A DNA stretch of 52,355 nucleotides from Lentilactobacillus sp. Marseille-Q4993 (GCF_951230165.1 NZ_CATNVB010000016.1:1-52355), one strand, 5' to 3'. Shown: positions 25,439 through 35,160, numbered from the stretch's first letter. Notes: generated by a model from the sequence alone, not told the origin. Numbers and translations: made by a program.

Positions 25439-26404
25439 CTAGTGACTTGTCTTCATTGTTTCCTTTTTCATTGAACCCGCAAATTTTTCCGTAAGAAAGA
25501 TGGTGTACTTTACGAGAACGAAGGCAACCATTGCAGATGCCAGTACCGTTTCCAGGATGACTGCACCGTGAAGGAAACTAGTTAGGCTGGCACTGAAGCT
25601 GAATTTTGAAACGAATAAGTTGAGAGCAGTTGCTGAAATTACTAGTGGGAAAGTGAAGGCTGCAAAACTTGGGTAGAATGATAGGCGCACGTACCGAACG
25701 ATTTTGGCAAGGGTCCCCCAGTAGAGAATCTGAGCCAAGACTACCATTACTAGTGCAAACCAGAAAGTTGGGTGAGTTACCATTGAAAGGTATCCGGTCA
25801 AGCAGAGGGATGCTGGGGCAGCCATAATTGTTAGTAAGGGTAATGTTGCTTCAAATGGTAGTTCTCTTCTGAGAAGTCTAACAATTACGATTGGTAATAG
25901 GATTGCGTAAAGAACCAGGGCAAGAATTAGTACTGGCATCCCGATAACTGGGATGAATTTAGTAGCAGTAACGGGAATTACGCCAATCCCAATGAAGGTT
26001 ACGAACCAGCTTGGGTAAACGTGATCTAGTTGAACAGAAGGTTTTAACATATGAATATAGACAAACAAACCAATGATTACAAATTGGAGAATTACCGCTG
26101 CGGTCCACCTGGTGGTCGCAATGATTGAACCAAACCATGTCTTAATAAATGTACTAAGAATCATGATTGCCATTGTGTAAGTTGGGGCAACTGACGCGAT
26201 GATTGGATCGTTGAGGTCGTTCAAGACGTGTTTGAAAGTAAATACAACTTTGCCAGTAACACCCGCAACGATTATCAAACCAATGATGCCACAAATAGTA
26301 CCAATGGTTGTTAGGTTAAACGCGTTGAGTAAATTACCTAACGATAAGATTCCTAGAGCTAAACCACAGATTGGTAATGGAATTTGTTTGAGTAAAGTTT
26401 TCAT
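25439..26404 (-). CDS. TDT/SLAC1-family transporter (tellurite resistance/dicarboxylate type)
   Basis: Integral membrane protein with about ten helices in 321 residues, of the family containing TehA, the malic-acid carrier MaeA of yeast and plant SLAC1 anion channels. Recognisable segments include PLPICGLALGILSLGNLL at the N terminus and YPSFAAFTFPLVISATAL near the C terminus. It probably moves an organic or inorganic anion; the substrate is not decided by sequence. It diverges from a LysR-type regulator across a 114-nt gap, the usual sign that the regulator controls it. Confidence 0.88.
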   Translation of the reverse strand: MKTLLKQIPLPICGLALGILSLGNLLNAFNLTTIGTICGIIGLIIVAGVTGKVVFTFKHVLNDLNDPIIASVAPTYTMAIMILSTFIKTWFGSIIATTRWTAAVILQFVIIGLFVYIHMLKPSVQLDHVYPSWFVTFIGIGVIPVTATKFIPVIGMPVLILALVLYAILLPIVIVRLLRRELPFEATLPLLTIMAAPASLCLTGYLSMVTHPTFWFALVMVVLAQILYWGTLAKIVRYVRLSFYPSFAAFTFPLVISATALNLFVSKFSFSASLTSFLHGAVILETVLASAMVAFVLVKYTIFLTEKFAGSMKKETMKTSH

Positions 26405-26518
26405 GATGTTCCTCCCTTATATTCTTTCTTTACTTAGAATTATAAAACAGATATCATAATAAGAAAAATTGATTATTTTTATTTTTAATATAGAGTAAAT
26501 TTATAACGGAGGAATTTC

Positions 26519-27337
26519 ATGTTTAAATTTTTAGAAACGTTTGTGGTGGTCTATGAGACCCGTAGTTTTTCGTTGGCTGCCCAACAGTTATTTATTACTC
26601 AACCGACGGTGTCTAATCAGATCAATCAACTAGAACGCCAATTTCAAATCGTATTATTCGAACGGGAAAACAAACGATTAGTGGTTCCCACCAAAGCAGC
26701 TGATATTTTATACAAACGGGCCAATAAAATGCTCAGTGAGTGGCGAGATATTTCAGAAGTGGTTCAGCAAGCTAATGAAGAAAAGCACCACCTTAATTTT
26801 GGAGTTTCCCAAACGATTGCCGAAATCTTTTTCGCCAAGATAGGTCAGAAATTCATTGAATCCATGCCTGAAGTTGAATTTAACGTAGCAGTGTCTAATT
26901 CGGAAACCGTAATGCGGCAACTGCAAACTAGAAAGATTGATGTTGGTTTAATTGAAAAGCCAATTGTCTTTGAAAATATTGAACGAATTTCGGTTGCCAG
27001 TGATCAACTTGATTTAGTTGGCCAAGAAACTGGTATCTGGATTACTAGGGAAGCTGGTTCCGGAATTGAATATTATACCAATGAATACTGGCGCCAGGAA
27101 GGCATTACTCCTAAAAAAACAATTCGGGTTAGTAGTATTGGGCTGATTAAACAAATGGTTGCTGCTGGGATGGGGCAAGCGATCTTATCTGAAAAAAGTA
27201 TTGATGAATCTATTAAACACAAGCGGCTTGATAATCGATTTATTCGTGATTTTTATTTAGTGGTTCAAAAGAGTGACATTAGTAGTAAACTGTATAAGGA
27301 AGTAATTGAATTAATAAAAGAGGTAATGGGTGGCTAA
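26519..27337 (+). CDS. LysR-family transcriptional regulator
   Basis: The 272 residues begin with the winged helix-turn-helix of LysR proteins (FKFLETFVVVYETRSFSLAA, then QQLFITQPTVSNQINQLERQ), followed by a type 2 periplasmic-binding-like effector domain (about 90-270) containing LNFGVSQTIAEIFF. It is a little shorter than the 290-300 typical of the family. Likely controls the divergent TDT transporter and itself. GGAGGAA lies before the ATG. Confidence 0.92.
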   Translation: MFKFLETFVVVYETRSFSLAAQQLFITQPTVSNQINQLERQFQIVLFERENKRLVVPTKAADILYKRANKMLSEWRDISEVVQQANEEKHHLNFGVSQTIAEIFFAKIGQKFIESMPEVEFNVAVSNSETVMRQLQTRKIDVGLIEKPIVFENIERISVASDQLDLVGQETGIWITREAGSGIEYYTNEYWRQEGITPKKTIRVSSIGLIKQMVAAGMGQAILSEKSIDESIKHKRLDNRFIRDFYLVVQKSDISSKLYKEVIELIKEVMGG

Positions 27338-27356
27338 AAAGCTGCTCAATAGCCAT

Positions 27357-27397
27357 TAGGGGGCTGCTAGATAATGACAGCCGCCCTATTTTTTTGC
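27357..27397 (+). terminator. terminator after the LysR gene
   Basis: TAGGGGGCTG and CAGCCGCCCTA pair around CTAGATAATGA, followed by seven T residues. Confidence 0.8.
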
Positions 27398-27417
27398 TAT
27401 TGTTTATTTTTAGACGG

Positions 27418-27446
27418 TTGTAAAAAATTGGACGACGTGGTAGAAT
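27418..27446 (+). promoter_or_regulatory. promoter of the TetR-MMPL operon
   Basis: TTGTAA (27418-27423), a 17-nt spacer, then TAGAAT (27441-27446) preceded by TGG (extended -10). It stands 44 nt before the regulator ATG. The regulator's operator probably overlaps it, but no clear palindrome is visible. Confidence 0.65.
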
Positions 27447-27490
27447 TTTGGCTGATAGAAATTTGAAATGGTTTTTGGGGTGGTGAGAAA

Positions 27491-28075
27491 ATGAAGTACG
27501 ACTTGTCTAAGAAGCCAACTCGGGGAGCAACTAGAACGTTGAAGGCATTTGCTGAAACGATGTTTGTACTGCTAACGGAAAAGGCATTTGAAGATATAAG
27601 TGTTAACGAAATATCACAAAGAAGTGAGTTTCCACGGGCAACTTTCTATAATTATTTTGATGATAAGGAAGACCTTTTGAACTACTGTTGGTATGTGTTA
27701 AGTAAGGAAATCAAGCTAGAGGACTACGAGTCAATGCCACCAACGGAAATCGTTGATGTCTACTTTGATCGAATTTATAACTTGTTGACCGAGCACCACA
27801 AACTTCTCCAGCAAATAATGGAGAATAATAAGCTTGAAGGTATGGCCATTGTTAGTTTTTTAAATTATTTCAAGGTTCAAGCTAGGAAAATCGTAATTCA
27901 GTTTTGTGATGAGATGCCACTTGATGTTCCCCCTGAGTTAGTTGCAGATCATTACTGCAACACAATTATGTTGGTTCTCGAGTGGGCGTTTCTACGAGGA
28001 AATGAAATTGACTTAAATACTGCCCACCAGTATCTGGATCGATTGATTCACGATGAAAGGAAGAGTGAGGGTTAA
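27491..28075 (+). CDS. TetR/AcrR-family transcriptional regulator
   Basis: The 194 residues have an N-terminal TetR helix-turn-helix: FEDISVNEISQRSEFPRATFYNYFDDKEDLLNYCW (about 37-71), including the typical TFYNYFxDKEDL. The C-terminal ligand domain is variable. Its stop is 4 nt before the next ATG, so it is the first gene of an operon with an MMPL exporter and very probably its repressor. Confidence 0.92.
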   Translation: MKYDLSKKPTRGATRTLKAFAETMFVLLTEKAFEDISVNEISQRSEFPRATFYNYFDDKEDLLNYCWYVLSKEIKLEDYESMPPTEIVDVYFDRIYNLLTEHHKLLQQIMENNKLEGMAIVSFLNYFKVQARKIVIQFCDEMPLDVPPELVADHYCNTIMLVLEWAFLRGNEIDLNTAHQYLDRLIHDERKSEG

Positions 28076-28079
28076 AAGA

Positions 28080-30767
28080 ATGAATAAGTTATCAAAGAGA
28101 TACGGCGCTATTTTGGTTGGATGGATAATTGCAATCGTATTGGCAGTTGTATTTATGCCAAACATTTCGAGTCTGCTAGCCGACAAGGGACAAACCAAGA
28201 TTCCAGCAACCGCCAAAAGTGAAGTTGCTAAGACGATGGACAAAGATTGGGGTCACGGTATCAGTGATACCCGCCAAGTAGTCGTGGTGTTTAACAACGG
28301 AAACCACAAACTTTCCGAATACCAAAAGGAAAACATCGAGGCAACCATTCGGGACCTTAAGCAGAACAAAGCTAAGTATGATATTAAAAAAATCACTGCT
28401 CCCGAAGATAGTGCTATGACCGAAAAGCAACTGATTTCTAAGGACAAATCAACTCAGTTGGTTCAACTGAACGTTTCCAAGAAGAAATCAGTACAGGCGA
28501 TGAATAACCAGCTAAAAGGGTTGGTTAAAACTGCTGGGGTAAAAACTTATGTTACCGGTAGTGATATCCTCAATGATGATTTCCGAGTAGCGACTGAGGA
28601 AGGGGTCAAGAAGACAGAAGCAATTGCGATCATCTTTATTCTGATTGTGTTGATTATCGTGTTTGCCTCACCAATTGTTCCGTTGATTTCCCTATTAACG
28701 GTGGGAACATCATTTCTGATTTCGCTAAGTATCACGATGAACTTAGCTGATAAGTTTGGACTAACTATTTCTAATTTTACGCAGGTATTTATGGTCGTGG
28801 TTCTGTTTGGAATCGGAACGGACTATAACATTCTGCTCTATAACCAGTTTAAAGGCGATTTAAAGGAAGGGATGAGTAGCGAGGAAGCTACTGCCCATTC
28901 AATGAAGGTTGCCGGAAAGACAATTCGTCACAGTGGCATTTCTGTTTTGATTGGGTTTGCAGCTTTAGGGCTTGCTAAGTTTTCGATTTACCAGTCAGCA
29001 TTTGGAGTGGCTATTGGAGTGCTAGTCCTATTGCTAGTGTTGTTGACAATGAATCCGTTTTTTATGGCTACTTTTGGCAAGATGCTGTTTTGGCCAAGTC
29101 AAAACAGAGTTAAGACTAGGGAAAGTATAATTTGGCGATTCCTATCCAAACACTCAGCCGCCCACCCAATTATTGCCATTATTATTGCTTTGATTCTGAC
29201 CGTACCGTTCTTAGCAACTTATAATGGTAATAAGCTGAACTACGATGACACAACGGAGCTTGCTAACAGTTTGCCATCAAAACAAGGGTATCAGGTTATT
29301 CAAAACCATTTCTCAAAGGGAATGGCGGAGCCAACTACGGTCTACATTAGAGCTAACCATAAGCTTGATAATGAGGCTGATTTAAAAACAATCGATAACG
29401 TTACGAAGCAACTCCAAAAGGAGCCTGGGGTTAAGACGGTCGCTTCTGTTACCCAACCAGGTGGTGAGCAAATCAGTCAGCTTTACGTTAACGATCAATT
29501 GAAGATCCTTAATTCAAAGATGAAAACGGTCCAAAAGGGACTGAAAACCATTCGCAAACAAAGTTCGCAAACAAAGTTTGATAAGTCGAGCTTGAAAGCA
29601 ATTGGAACCAGTGCCAAAACGATTGGTAGCGACTTGCAACAGCTTCAAGCTAAACAAGCATCATCATCTGCTCAGAGCGAGGTTGCCTCAATTCAGTCAG
29701 CAATGTCTCAAGCAGGCCATCCGCTGAATGCTACCCAACAGCAAATTATGAGTAGTGCAATGGCTAAGCAGCAGTCACAAATGAGCGAGGTTAGCTCAAC
29801 TCTACAGACCGTTGCCAGCGAAACGCAAACTATTGGTACCAACACTCAAGTTGTTGGTAATCAACTAAAGACAGTTCAGGCTTCATTAAAGCAAGCCAGT
29901 GCTGGACTACTTCAGATTGAGAAGGGAATTAAGGGAGCCTCAGAGTACCTTGCTGGTTTGCAAAAGTCCGCTGCCGCTAATACCTTCTATATTCAGGATA
30001 GTGTTTTGAAAAGTGGGACCTTCTCAGGTGCAACTAACGCTTATCTATCTTCAGACAAGAAGATTGCTAAGTTAACTGTAGTTCTAAATACTGATCCAAA
30101 TTCTAAGCAATCAATGAAACGAGTTGATGAGCTTAATGATCAAGTTAAGGCAGTTATCAAAGGGACATCTCTTAATAAGGCTGAGGTTGCCGTTGGTGGC
30201 CAAACCGCTACTATTTCCGACATAAAGGAAACCGCAAACCAAGACTTCCTGAGAACGGCAGTCATTATGTTGATTGGTATCACGGCTGCGTTGATGTTGA
30301 TGACGATGTCAGTTCTTCAACCGCTTTATATTATTGGCACGTTGGTGGTTTCTTACTTTAGTGCCCTAGCCATCACTAAGTTTATTAGCGCCCAGTTCTT
30401 AGGTCATGATTTATTAACGTGGAACACACCGTTCTTCACGTTTGTCATGCTGATTGCATTGGGAGTCGATTATAGTATCTTCTTGATGACTAAGTATCGT
30501 GAACTTGGAGTTGCATATGATATTCCAAGTAGGCGATTGACAAAGGCAGCCGCCATCATTGGTACAGTGGTGATTTCTGCCGCCATTATCCTTGGAGGGA
30601 CATTTGCCGCCTTGATTCCATCCGGTGTTCTAACCTTAATTCAGGTAGCAATTGGCGTTATCGTTGGGTTAGTGTTCTTGGTAATCTTAATTCCAATCGT
30701 GGTAAGTAGTTTTATTAGATTGACCTACCCAATTGACGATAAGTTGAAAGATAAAGATTCAGAATAA
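28080..30767 (+). CDS. MMPL-family (RND superfamily) exporter
   Basis: Large membrane exporter of lipids, drugs or peptides by analogy with MmpL and YdfJ; substrate unknown. The protein of about 895 residues begins with a membrane helix (LVGWIIAIVLAVVFMPNI), has two blocks of five to six helices (about 180-370 and 725-890), each preceded by an extracellular domain. The second extracellular domain contains a long Gln/Ser-rich coiled-coil stretch (about 480-650). The conserved FGIGTDYNILLYNQ and ALGVDYSIFLMTKY mark the MMPL proton-relay helices. The frame is open from 28053; the ATG at 28080 has GAGGG in front. Confidence 0.92.
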   Translation: MNKLSKRYGAILVGWIIAIVLAVVFMPNISSLLADKGQTKIPATAKSEVAKTMDKDWGHGISDTRQVVVVFNNGNHKLSEYQKENIEATIRDLKQNKAKYDIKKITAPEDSAMTEKQLISKDKSTQLVQLNVSKKKSVQAMNNQLKGLVKTAGVKTYVTGSDILNDDFRVATEEGVKKTEAIAIIFILIVLIIVFASPIVPLISLLTVGTSFLISLSITMNLADKFGLTISNFTQVFMVVVLFGIGTDYNILLYNQFKGDLKEGMSSEEATAHSMKVAGKTIRHSGISVLIGFAALGLAKFSIYQSAFGVAIGVLVLLLVLLTMNPFFMATFGKMLFWPSQNRVKTRESIIWRFLSKHSAAHPIIAIIIALILTVPFLATYNGNKLNYDDTTELANSLPSKQGYQVIQNHFSKGMAEPTTVYIRANHKLDNEADLKTIDNVTKQLQKEPGVKTVASVTQPGGEQISQLYVNDQLKILNSKMKTVQKGLKTIRKQSSQTKFDKSSLKAIGTSAKTIGSDLQQLQAKQASSSAQSEVASIQSAMSQAGHPLNATQQQIMSSAMAKQQSQMSEVSSTLQTVASETQTIGTNTQVVGNQLKTVQASLKQASAGLLQIEKGIKGASEYLAGLQKSAAANTFYIQDSVLKSGTFSGATNAYLSSDKKIAKLTVVLNTDPNSKQSMKRVDELNDQVKAVIKGTSLNKAEVAVGGQTATISDIKETANQDFLRTAVIMLIGITAALMLMTMSVLQPLYIIGTLVVSYFSALAITKFISAQFLGHDLLTWNTPFFTFVMLIALGVDYSIFLMTKYRELGVAYDIPSRRLTKAAAIIGTVVISAAIILGGTFAALIPSGVLTLIQVAIGVIVGLVFLVILIPIVVSSFIRLTYPIDDKLKDKDSE

Positions 30768-30779
30768 TTAGTTTTATTT

Positions 30780-30829
30780 GAACCAGGTTTTGTTTTCATG
30801 ATTTTATGAAAATGAGGCCTGGTTTTTTT
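30780..30829 (+). terminator. terminator after the MMPL gene
   Basis: AACCAGG and CCTGGTT form the outer stem, TTTTCAT and ATGAAAA the inner stem, followed by seven T residues. Confidence 0.75.
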
Positions 30830-30909
30830 AGTGTCGTTTATCAGTTTGTTTTTAGCAATTATTTGGTTACAATTAAAGGTAACACTTGGTTTACTAGGGG
30901 GGGAACAGA

Positions 30910-31671
30910 ATGAAGATACTAGGAATTTTAGGTTCGCATCTTGATACTGGGGTGACAGCGATGACGATGAATGAACTAATGAGTCATGTGCAGCAACCCA
31001 ATACATATGAAGTAGTCTACCTTGAAAACTATGATTTTAAACCAGATATATTCGGCAAGCAGGATCCAGTTTTAGATAAGTTAGAACAGAAGATGCTCGA
31101 AAGCGATGTTTGGGTAATCGGTGCCCCAACATACTGGGGAAATCTTGCCGGCCAAATGAAGGACTTTTTTGACTGTATGAGACAACGGCTGGTGCGGTTT
31201 GACCATACGGGAGGAACTCATCCTGATCGGTTCAAAGACAAGCACTATCTTAGTTTTACGAATTGTTACACTGGTGAATTTGAAAATTTTGTCACTGGAG
31301 TAACGGATCAAACGTTTAGAACCATCGATAAGGTAATGACTGCAGCGGGGGTTATCAAAATAGGCGAGTTTGTGGTTCCAGGAACTTATGGAATGAAGGA
31401 GCTCCCTGCTAAGAAGAAACGAATTTGTGAGAAGTACGGGAACAAACTAAATAACGTTAAGAAGAGAGATGACAGTACGATGAAGAGATACATTGAGCTA
31501 TTTGTAATGATTTGTGTGATGGCGTTGATAACGATGCTGATTCAACTGGGGTTAGGATTATTACCAAAGACTGACTTTTTTACGGTCTACATTTCGTTTG
31601 CCCTAATTTTCTTTATTTTGTTAGCATGTATCCTTCACTTTATGACTTTTGTCAAACACAGAAGGCGGTAG
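30910..31671 (+). CDS. flavodoxin-fold NAD(P)H oxidoreductase with C-terminal membrane hairpin
   Basis: The first 185 residues are a flavodoxin-like FMN domain of the NADPH-dependent reductase type: MKILGILGSHLDTGVTAMTM (phosphate loop), then WVIGAPTYWGNLAGQMKDFFDCM, the hallmark APxYWGxxxxxxKxFxD segment, and LSFTNCYTGEFENF. Unusually, two hydrophobic helices follow (about 195-216 and 223-245), with a basic end KHRRR, so the enzyme is predicted to be tethered to the inner face of the membrane. No stop or frameshift separates the parts. Electron acceptor and partner unknown. A run of G residues plus GGAACAG gives the SD. Confidence 0.82.
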   Translation: MKILGILGSHLDTGVTAMTMNELMSHVQQPNTYEVVYLENYDFKPDIFGKQDPVLDKLEQKMLESDVWVIGAPTYWGNLAGQMKDFFDCMRQRLVRFDHTGGTHPDRFKDKHYLSFTNCYTGEFENFVTGVTDQTFRTIDKVMTAAGVIKIGEFVVPGTYGMKELPAKKKRICEKYGNKLNNVKKRDDSTMKRYIELFVMICVMALITMLIQLGLGLLPKTDFFTVYISFALIFFILLACILHFMTFVKHRRR

Positions 31672-31722
31672 TAGCTGGTGTTTGGCATCTAAATGAAAAT
31701 ACGTTACTATAATATAAGTGTT

Positions 31723-31744
31723 GTTTACAAAATCTTCAGTAAAC
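31723..31744. promoter_or_regulatory. inverted repeat upstream of lacS, possible operator
   Basis: GTTTAC (31723-31728) and GTAAAC (31739-31744) are exact inverted copies with a 10-nt centre. A TATAAT at 31708-31713 lies 10 nt upstream, so a protein bound here would block early transcription. No LacI/GalR or AraC gene is in the neighbourhood. Confidence 0.4.
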
Positions 31745-31782
31745 TTTTAGTAATAAGAAGGCTTTTTGATTGCCTTTTTATA

Positions 31783-31796
31783 TGAAAGCGGTTACT
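31783..31796 (+). promoter_or_regulatory. catabolite-responsive element (cre) of lacS
   Basis: TGAAAGCGGTTACT matches the CcpA consensus TGWAANCGNTNWCA in 13 of 14 positions. It lies 45 nt upstream of the lacS ATG, downstream of the likely start of transcription, which fits glucose repression by road-block. Confidence 0.75.
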
Positions 31797-31840
31797 GTAA
31801 TTGTGTGCAATTATTTATATTATTTTAGGGAGATGTCAGT

Positions 31841-33754
31841 ATGGGGACAAAAACGCATAAGCTGACCTCAAGGCTATCATATACATTTGGTGCCTTTGGT
31901 CACGATATGTTTTACGCAACGTTGTCGACGTATTTTATCGTGTTTATCACTTCTCATTTGTTCGACAAAAGTAGTGGTGGAACAAATGCCAAGATGATTG
32001 GTTACATAACACTGATTATGACGGCGTTACGAATTGTTGAATTAGTTATCGATCCATTTATTGGTAATACAATCGATAATACGGATACAAAGTGGGGGCA
32101 CTTTAAACCATGGATCGTCTTTGGTGGGACCCTAGGTTCAATTATCCTAGCGATTCTGTTTACCGATCTTGGTGGTTTGAATACCTCTAATCCTTGGCTT
32201 TATTTAATCTTATTTGCCATTTTATATATCACAATGGATATTTTTTATTCGTTCAAGGATATTGGATTTTGGTCAATGATTCCTGCTTTGTCATTTGATT
32301 CGACTGAACGGGAAAAGATTGCGACGTTTGCGCGGGTTGGTTCTAATATCGGGCAGAACATTGTCGGGGTTATTGTTATGCCACTGGTTCTGTTCTTCTC
32401 GGTTAACTCTAACCATAACCAAGGTGACAAACATGGTTGGTTGATGTTTGCAATTATTATCGCCTTGATTGCTTGGATCTCAGCAATGGTTGTTGCTTTT
32501 GGGACGAAGGAAATTGATTCTGAATTACGTCAGAACAAGGAAAAGACGACCTTTAGGGGCGTTATCGGAGTTCTAATCCACAATGATCAGTTGATGTGGT
32601 TATCACTAACATACGGAATCTACACCACTGGAATGGCTATTACTAACTCACTTGAGTTGTACTACTTTACGTATATATTAGGAAAACCAACTGAGTTCAG
32701 TATTCTTGCCTCTTTGAACGCCGTTATTGGTGTTATTTCAGTTCTGTTGTTCCCTTCTTTGGCAAAGAAGTTCAAGCGGAAAAACGTGTTCTTCTTGGCA
32801 ATTTCAGTCATGTTTGTGGCATTGCTACTATTCGCATTTTCTGGCAAGTCACTGTTCATGGTTCTCTTCTCAGCCGTATTATTCTACATCCCACAACCAC
32901 TGATTTTCTTGGTTGTTCTTATGATTCTTACCGACTCAGTTGAGTATGGGCAGTTAAAATTGGGACACCGGGACGAATCATTGACTCTATCAGTTCGACC
33001 ATTGCTAGATAAGCTTGGTGGAGCCGTATCAAACGGGGTTGTTGGAATCACTGCCGTTATTGCCGGAATGACTGCTGGCGCATCAGCAAGTGACATTACC
33101 ACCGGTGGTCAAGTATCATTCAAACTAATGATGTTTGGAATTCCAGCCGTTATGTTCTTGATTGCATCACTGATTTTTGCGAAGAAAGTCACTTTGGATG
33201 AAAAGGAACATGCTGAAATTGTTGATGAACTTGAAAAGACTTGGGGTCAACATATCGATAGCGATGATTCAGAAACTCCAGCTGCTGTTAATGATGGTAA
33301 GGAGATCAGTTATGCTGCGCCAATCGATGGTACCTTGGTTGATTTATCGTCAGTTTCAGACGAGCGGTTTGCATCTGGCCAAATGGGTAAGGGATTTGCA
33401 ATCAAGCCAACTGATGGTAAAGTATACGCACCATTTGATGCTACGGTTGCTGCTATGTTCCCAACACGGCATGCAATCGGGTTAAAATCTGATGATGGTG
33501 TTCAGACCCTTATTCACATTGGTATTAATACCGTTACCATGCATGGAACTGGGTTTACCTCACGGGTTGCTCAGGGTCAGAAAGTTAAGAAGGGCGATGA
33601 GCTCCTTGAGTTCTGGGCTCCAGCTATTGAAAAGGCCGGGCTTGATGACACTGTGTTAGTTGTTATTAATAATGCTGATGAATTTAGTAGCATTGATGTT
33701 AAGGATAAGACAGAGGTTGTTCACGGTGATGAAGTGATGACCTTGAAGAAGTAA
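31841..33754 (+). CDS. lacS: lactose/galactoside permease LacS with fused IIA domain
   Basis: GPH-family cation symporter for lactose, also able to exchange lactose for galactose in known homologues. The 637 residues contain about 12 membrane helices (about 10-455, starting KLTSRLSYTFGAFGHDMFYA) and a C-terminal EIIA-glucose-like domain (about 490-637) with the phosphorylatable histidine H559 in LIHIGINTVTMHGTG. The IIA domain couples transport to PEP:PTS phosphorylation by HPr. It is separated from the lacLM genes by thrE and the Old Yellow Enzyme gene. A cre precedes it and a strong terminator follows. Confidence 0.93.
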   Translation: MGTKTHKLTSRLSYTFGAFGHDMFYATLSTYFIVFITSHLFDKSSGGTNAKMIGYITLIMTALRIVELVIDPFIGNTIDNTDTKWGHFKPWIVFGGTLGSIILAILFTDLGGLNTSNPWLYLILFAILYITMDIFYSFKDIGFWSMIPALSFDSTEREKIATFARVGSNIGQNIVGVIVMPLVLFFSVNSNHNQGDKHGWLMFAIIIALIAWISAMVVAFGTKEIDSELRQNKEKTTFRGVIGVLIHNDQLMWLSLTYGIYTTGMAITNSLELYYFTYILGKPTEFSILASLNAVIGVISVLLFPSLAKKFKRKNVFFLAISVMFVALLLFAFSGKSLFMVLFSAVLFYIPQPLIFLVVLMILTDSVEYGQLKLGHRDESLTLSVRPLLDKLGGAVSNGVVGITAVIAGMTAGASASDITTGGQVSFKLMMFGIPAVMFLIASLIFAKKVTLDEKEHAEIVDELEKTWGQHIDSDDSETPAAVNDGKEISYAAPIDGTLVDLSSVSDERFASGQMGKGFAIKPTDGKVYAPFDATVAAMFPTRHAIGLKSDDGVQTLIHIGINTVTMHGTGFTSRVAQGQKVKKGDELLEFWAPAIEKAGLDDTVLVVINNADEFSSIDVKDKTEVVHGDEVMTLKK

Positions 33755-33773
33755 TAATGTTGTTAGTTTAAAA

Positions 33774-33811
33774 AACGGAAACCAGTTGATGAAATTGGTT
33801 TCCGCTTTTTG
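33774..33811 (+). terminator. terminator after lacS
   Basis: AACGGAAACCA and TGGTTTCCG pair around a 12-nt loop, followed by CTTTTTG. Confidence 0.8.
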
Positions 33812-33894
33812 TATTCAGAAATAACTTTAATAATCTAACTGACTGCCGTAAAATTGGATGAAGAATATTCAAATTACGGGGAGGAACAACCGTC

Positions 33895-35160
33895 ATGGAA
33901 ATTAGCCATTCAAGCGGTATGCCAATTGAAAAACAAGTCTTAGTTGCTGCTGTCTTGGCAATGGGTAAAGGCCTAATCGAATTCGGCTCCGAAGTCAAGC
34001 GAGCTGAGGACACGATGAACCGAATTATCAATAATTCTAATTTTCTAACGGCAGATGAAAAGGATGCCACTTATGTGTATGTAACGATTAATTCTATCTT
34101 TTTTAGGAATGGTGGCCGTGACGTTGATTTTACCCAGATTATTGATCGGGATTTTAATCTAGACAAGGTAGCAAAACTCAATCAATTATCCCGAGATTAT
34201 GCGGATCAAAAAGTCACTATCCAAGAGCTACTTACTGAAATCAACCACGTATTGATCGAGAAAACTCCAAAGCAATTTTCTTGGTTAGCCTATAGTCTGC
34301 TTAGCGCTAGTATTACTTTGATTCTAAATGGGGACGCCGTTGAATGTGGGTTAGCTGCAATTATTGGTTTGGTGACAAGTCAGTCATATCCGTTTTTTAA
34401 GCGGTACTTAAATAATAAATTTTTACCGGAATTTCTGGCTGCTTTTATTGGTGGTTTAATGGCCACGGTTTTCTGCACGGTATTTAAGTATGATCCAACT
34501 TTACTATATACTGCAGCAATTATTCCAATGGTTCCAGGAATTGGGCTAACCAACGGAGTCCACGATACATTTGATGATTACTTTATTTCTGGGCCGGTAA
34601 TGATCCTTGAGAGTCTCACGACTTTAATTTCAATCTCCCTTGGAATCACCTTAGTTCAGGTGTTACCGTTTGGATTACATGCATCCGGAGAAATTAATGT
34701 GGTTTCCGTTTCATTTATTGCTCAGATTATCGGTAGTGCAATTTGTTCAGTTTCGTTTGCTTATATTATCAACGTTTCGCGAAGACTATTTGTGCCAGTT
34801 AGCATTGCGGGCGCAATTACCTGGTTAGTTTACGTCTGGGTAACCTATTTAGCTCATAGTAGTCTCCTCAATACTTTAATCAGTGTCGGCATGTTGACTT
34901 TGATCTCACAGTATTTTGCCAAACGGTATAAAGCCCCGATGACGATTTTCTTTATTCCATCGCTGGTAGCGTTGGTCCCCGGCATCACCATGTTTGTTGG
35001 GTTGAGCCAACTTGGAATTGGCCAGTCGACTCTGGCTGTAACCACGTTTGTTGGAGTAATCGCAAACCTATTAGGTTTGACGATTGGTAGTATTGCTGGA
35101 GACGAAGTGTATCGCATCTTTTTGCGACTGACTGGAAGATTAAAAGGTAGCAGTAATTAA
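33895..35160 (+). CDS. thrE: threonine/serine exporter family protein (ThrE type)
   Basis: Membrane exporter of the ThrE family. The 421 residues have an N-terminal soluble DUF1212-type domain (about 1-125, with LIEFGSEVKRAEDTMNRI) and about ten membrane helices from 140 on. It contains both the ThrE and the DUF3815-like halves in one chain, each with the repeated proline-glycine motif (IPMVPGIGLTNGVHD and PSLVALVPGITMF). Export of threonine or serine is known for the Corynebacterium homologue; the substrate here is inferred. The gene stands alone between terminators. GGGGAGGA-type SD before ATG. Confidence 0.88.
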   Translation: MEISHSSGMPIEKQVLVAAVLAMGKGLIEFGSEVKRAEDTMNRIINNSNFLTADEKDATYVYVTINSIFFRNGGRDVDFTQIIDRDFNLDKVAKLNQLSRDYADQKVTIQELLTEINHVLIEKTPKQFSWLAYSLLSASITLILNGDAVECGLAAIIGLVTSQSYPFFKRYLNNKFLPEFLAAFIGGLMATVFCTVFKYDPTLLYTAAIIPMVPGIGLTNGVHDTFDDYFISGPVMILESLTTLISISLGITLVQVLPFGLHASGEINVVSVSFIAQIIGSAICSVSFAYIINVSRRLFVPVSIAGAITWLVYVWVTYLAHSSLLNTLISVGMLTLISQYFAKRYKAPMTIFFIPSLVALVPGITMFVGLSQLGIGQSTLAVTTFVGVIANLLGLTIGSIAGDEVYRIFLRLTGRLKGSSN

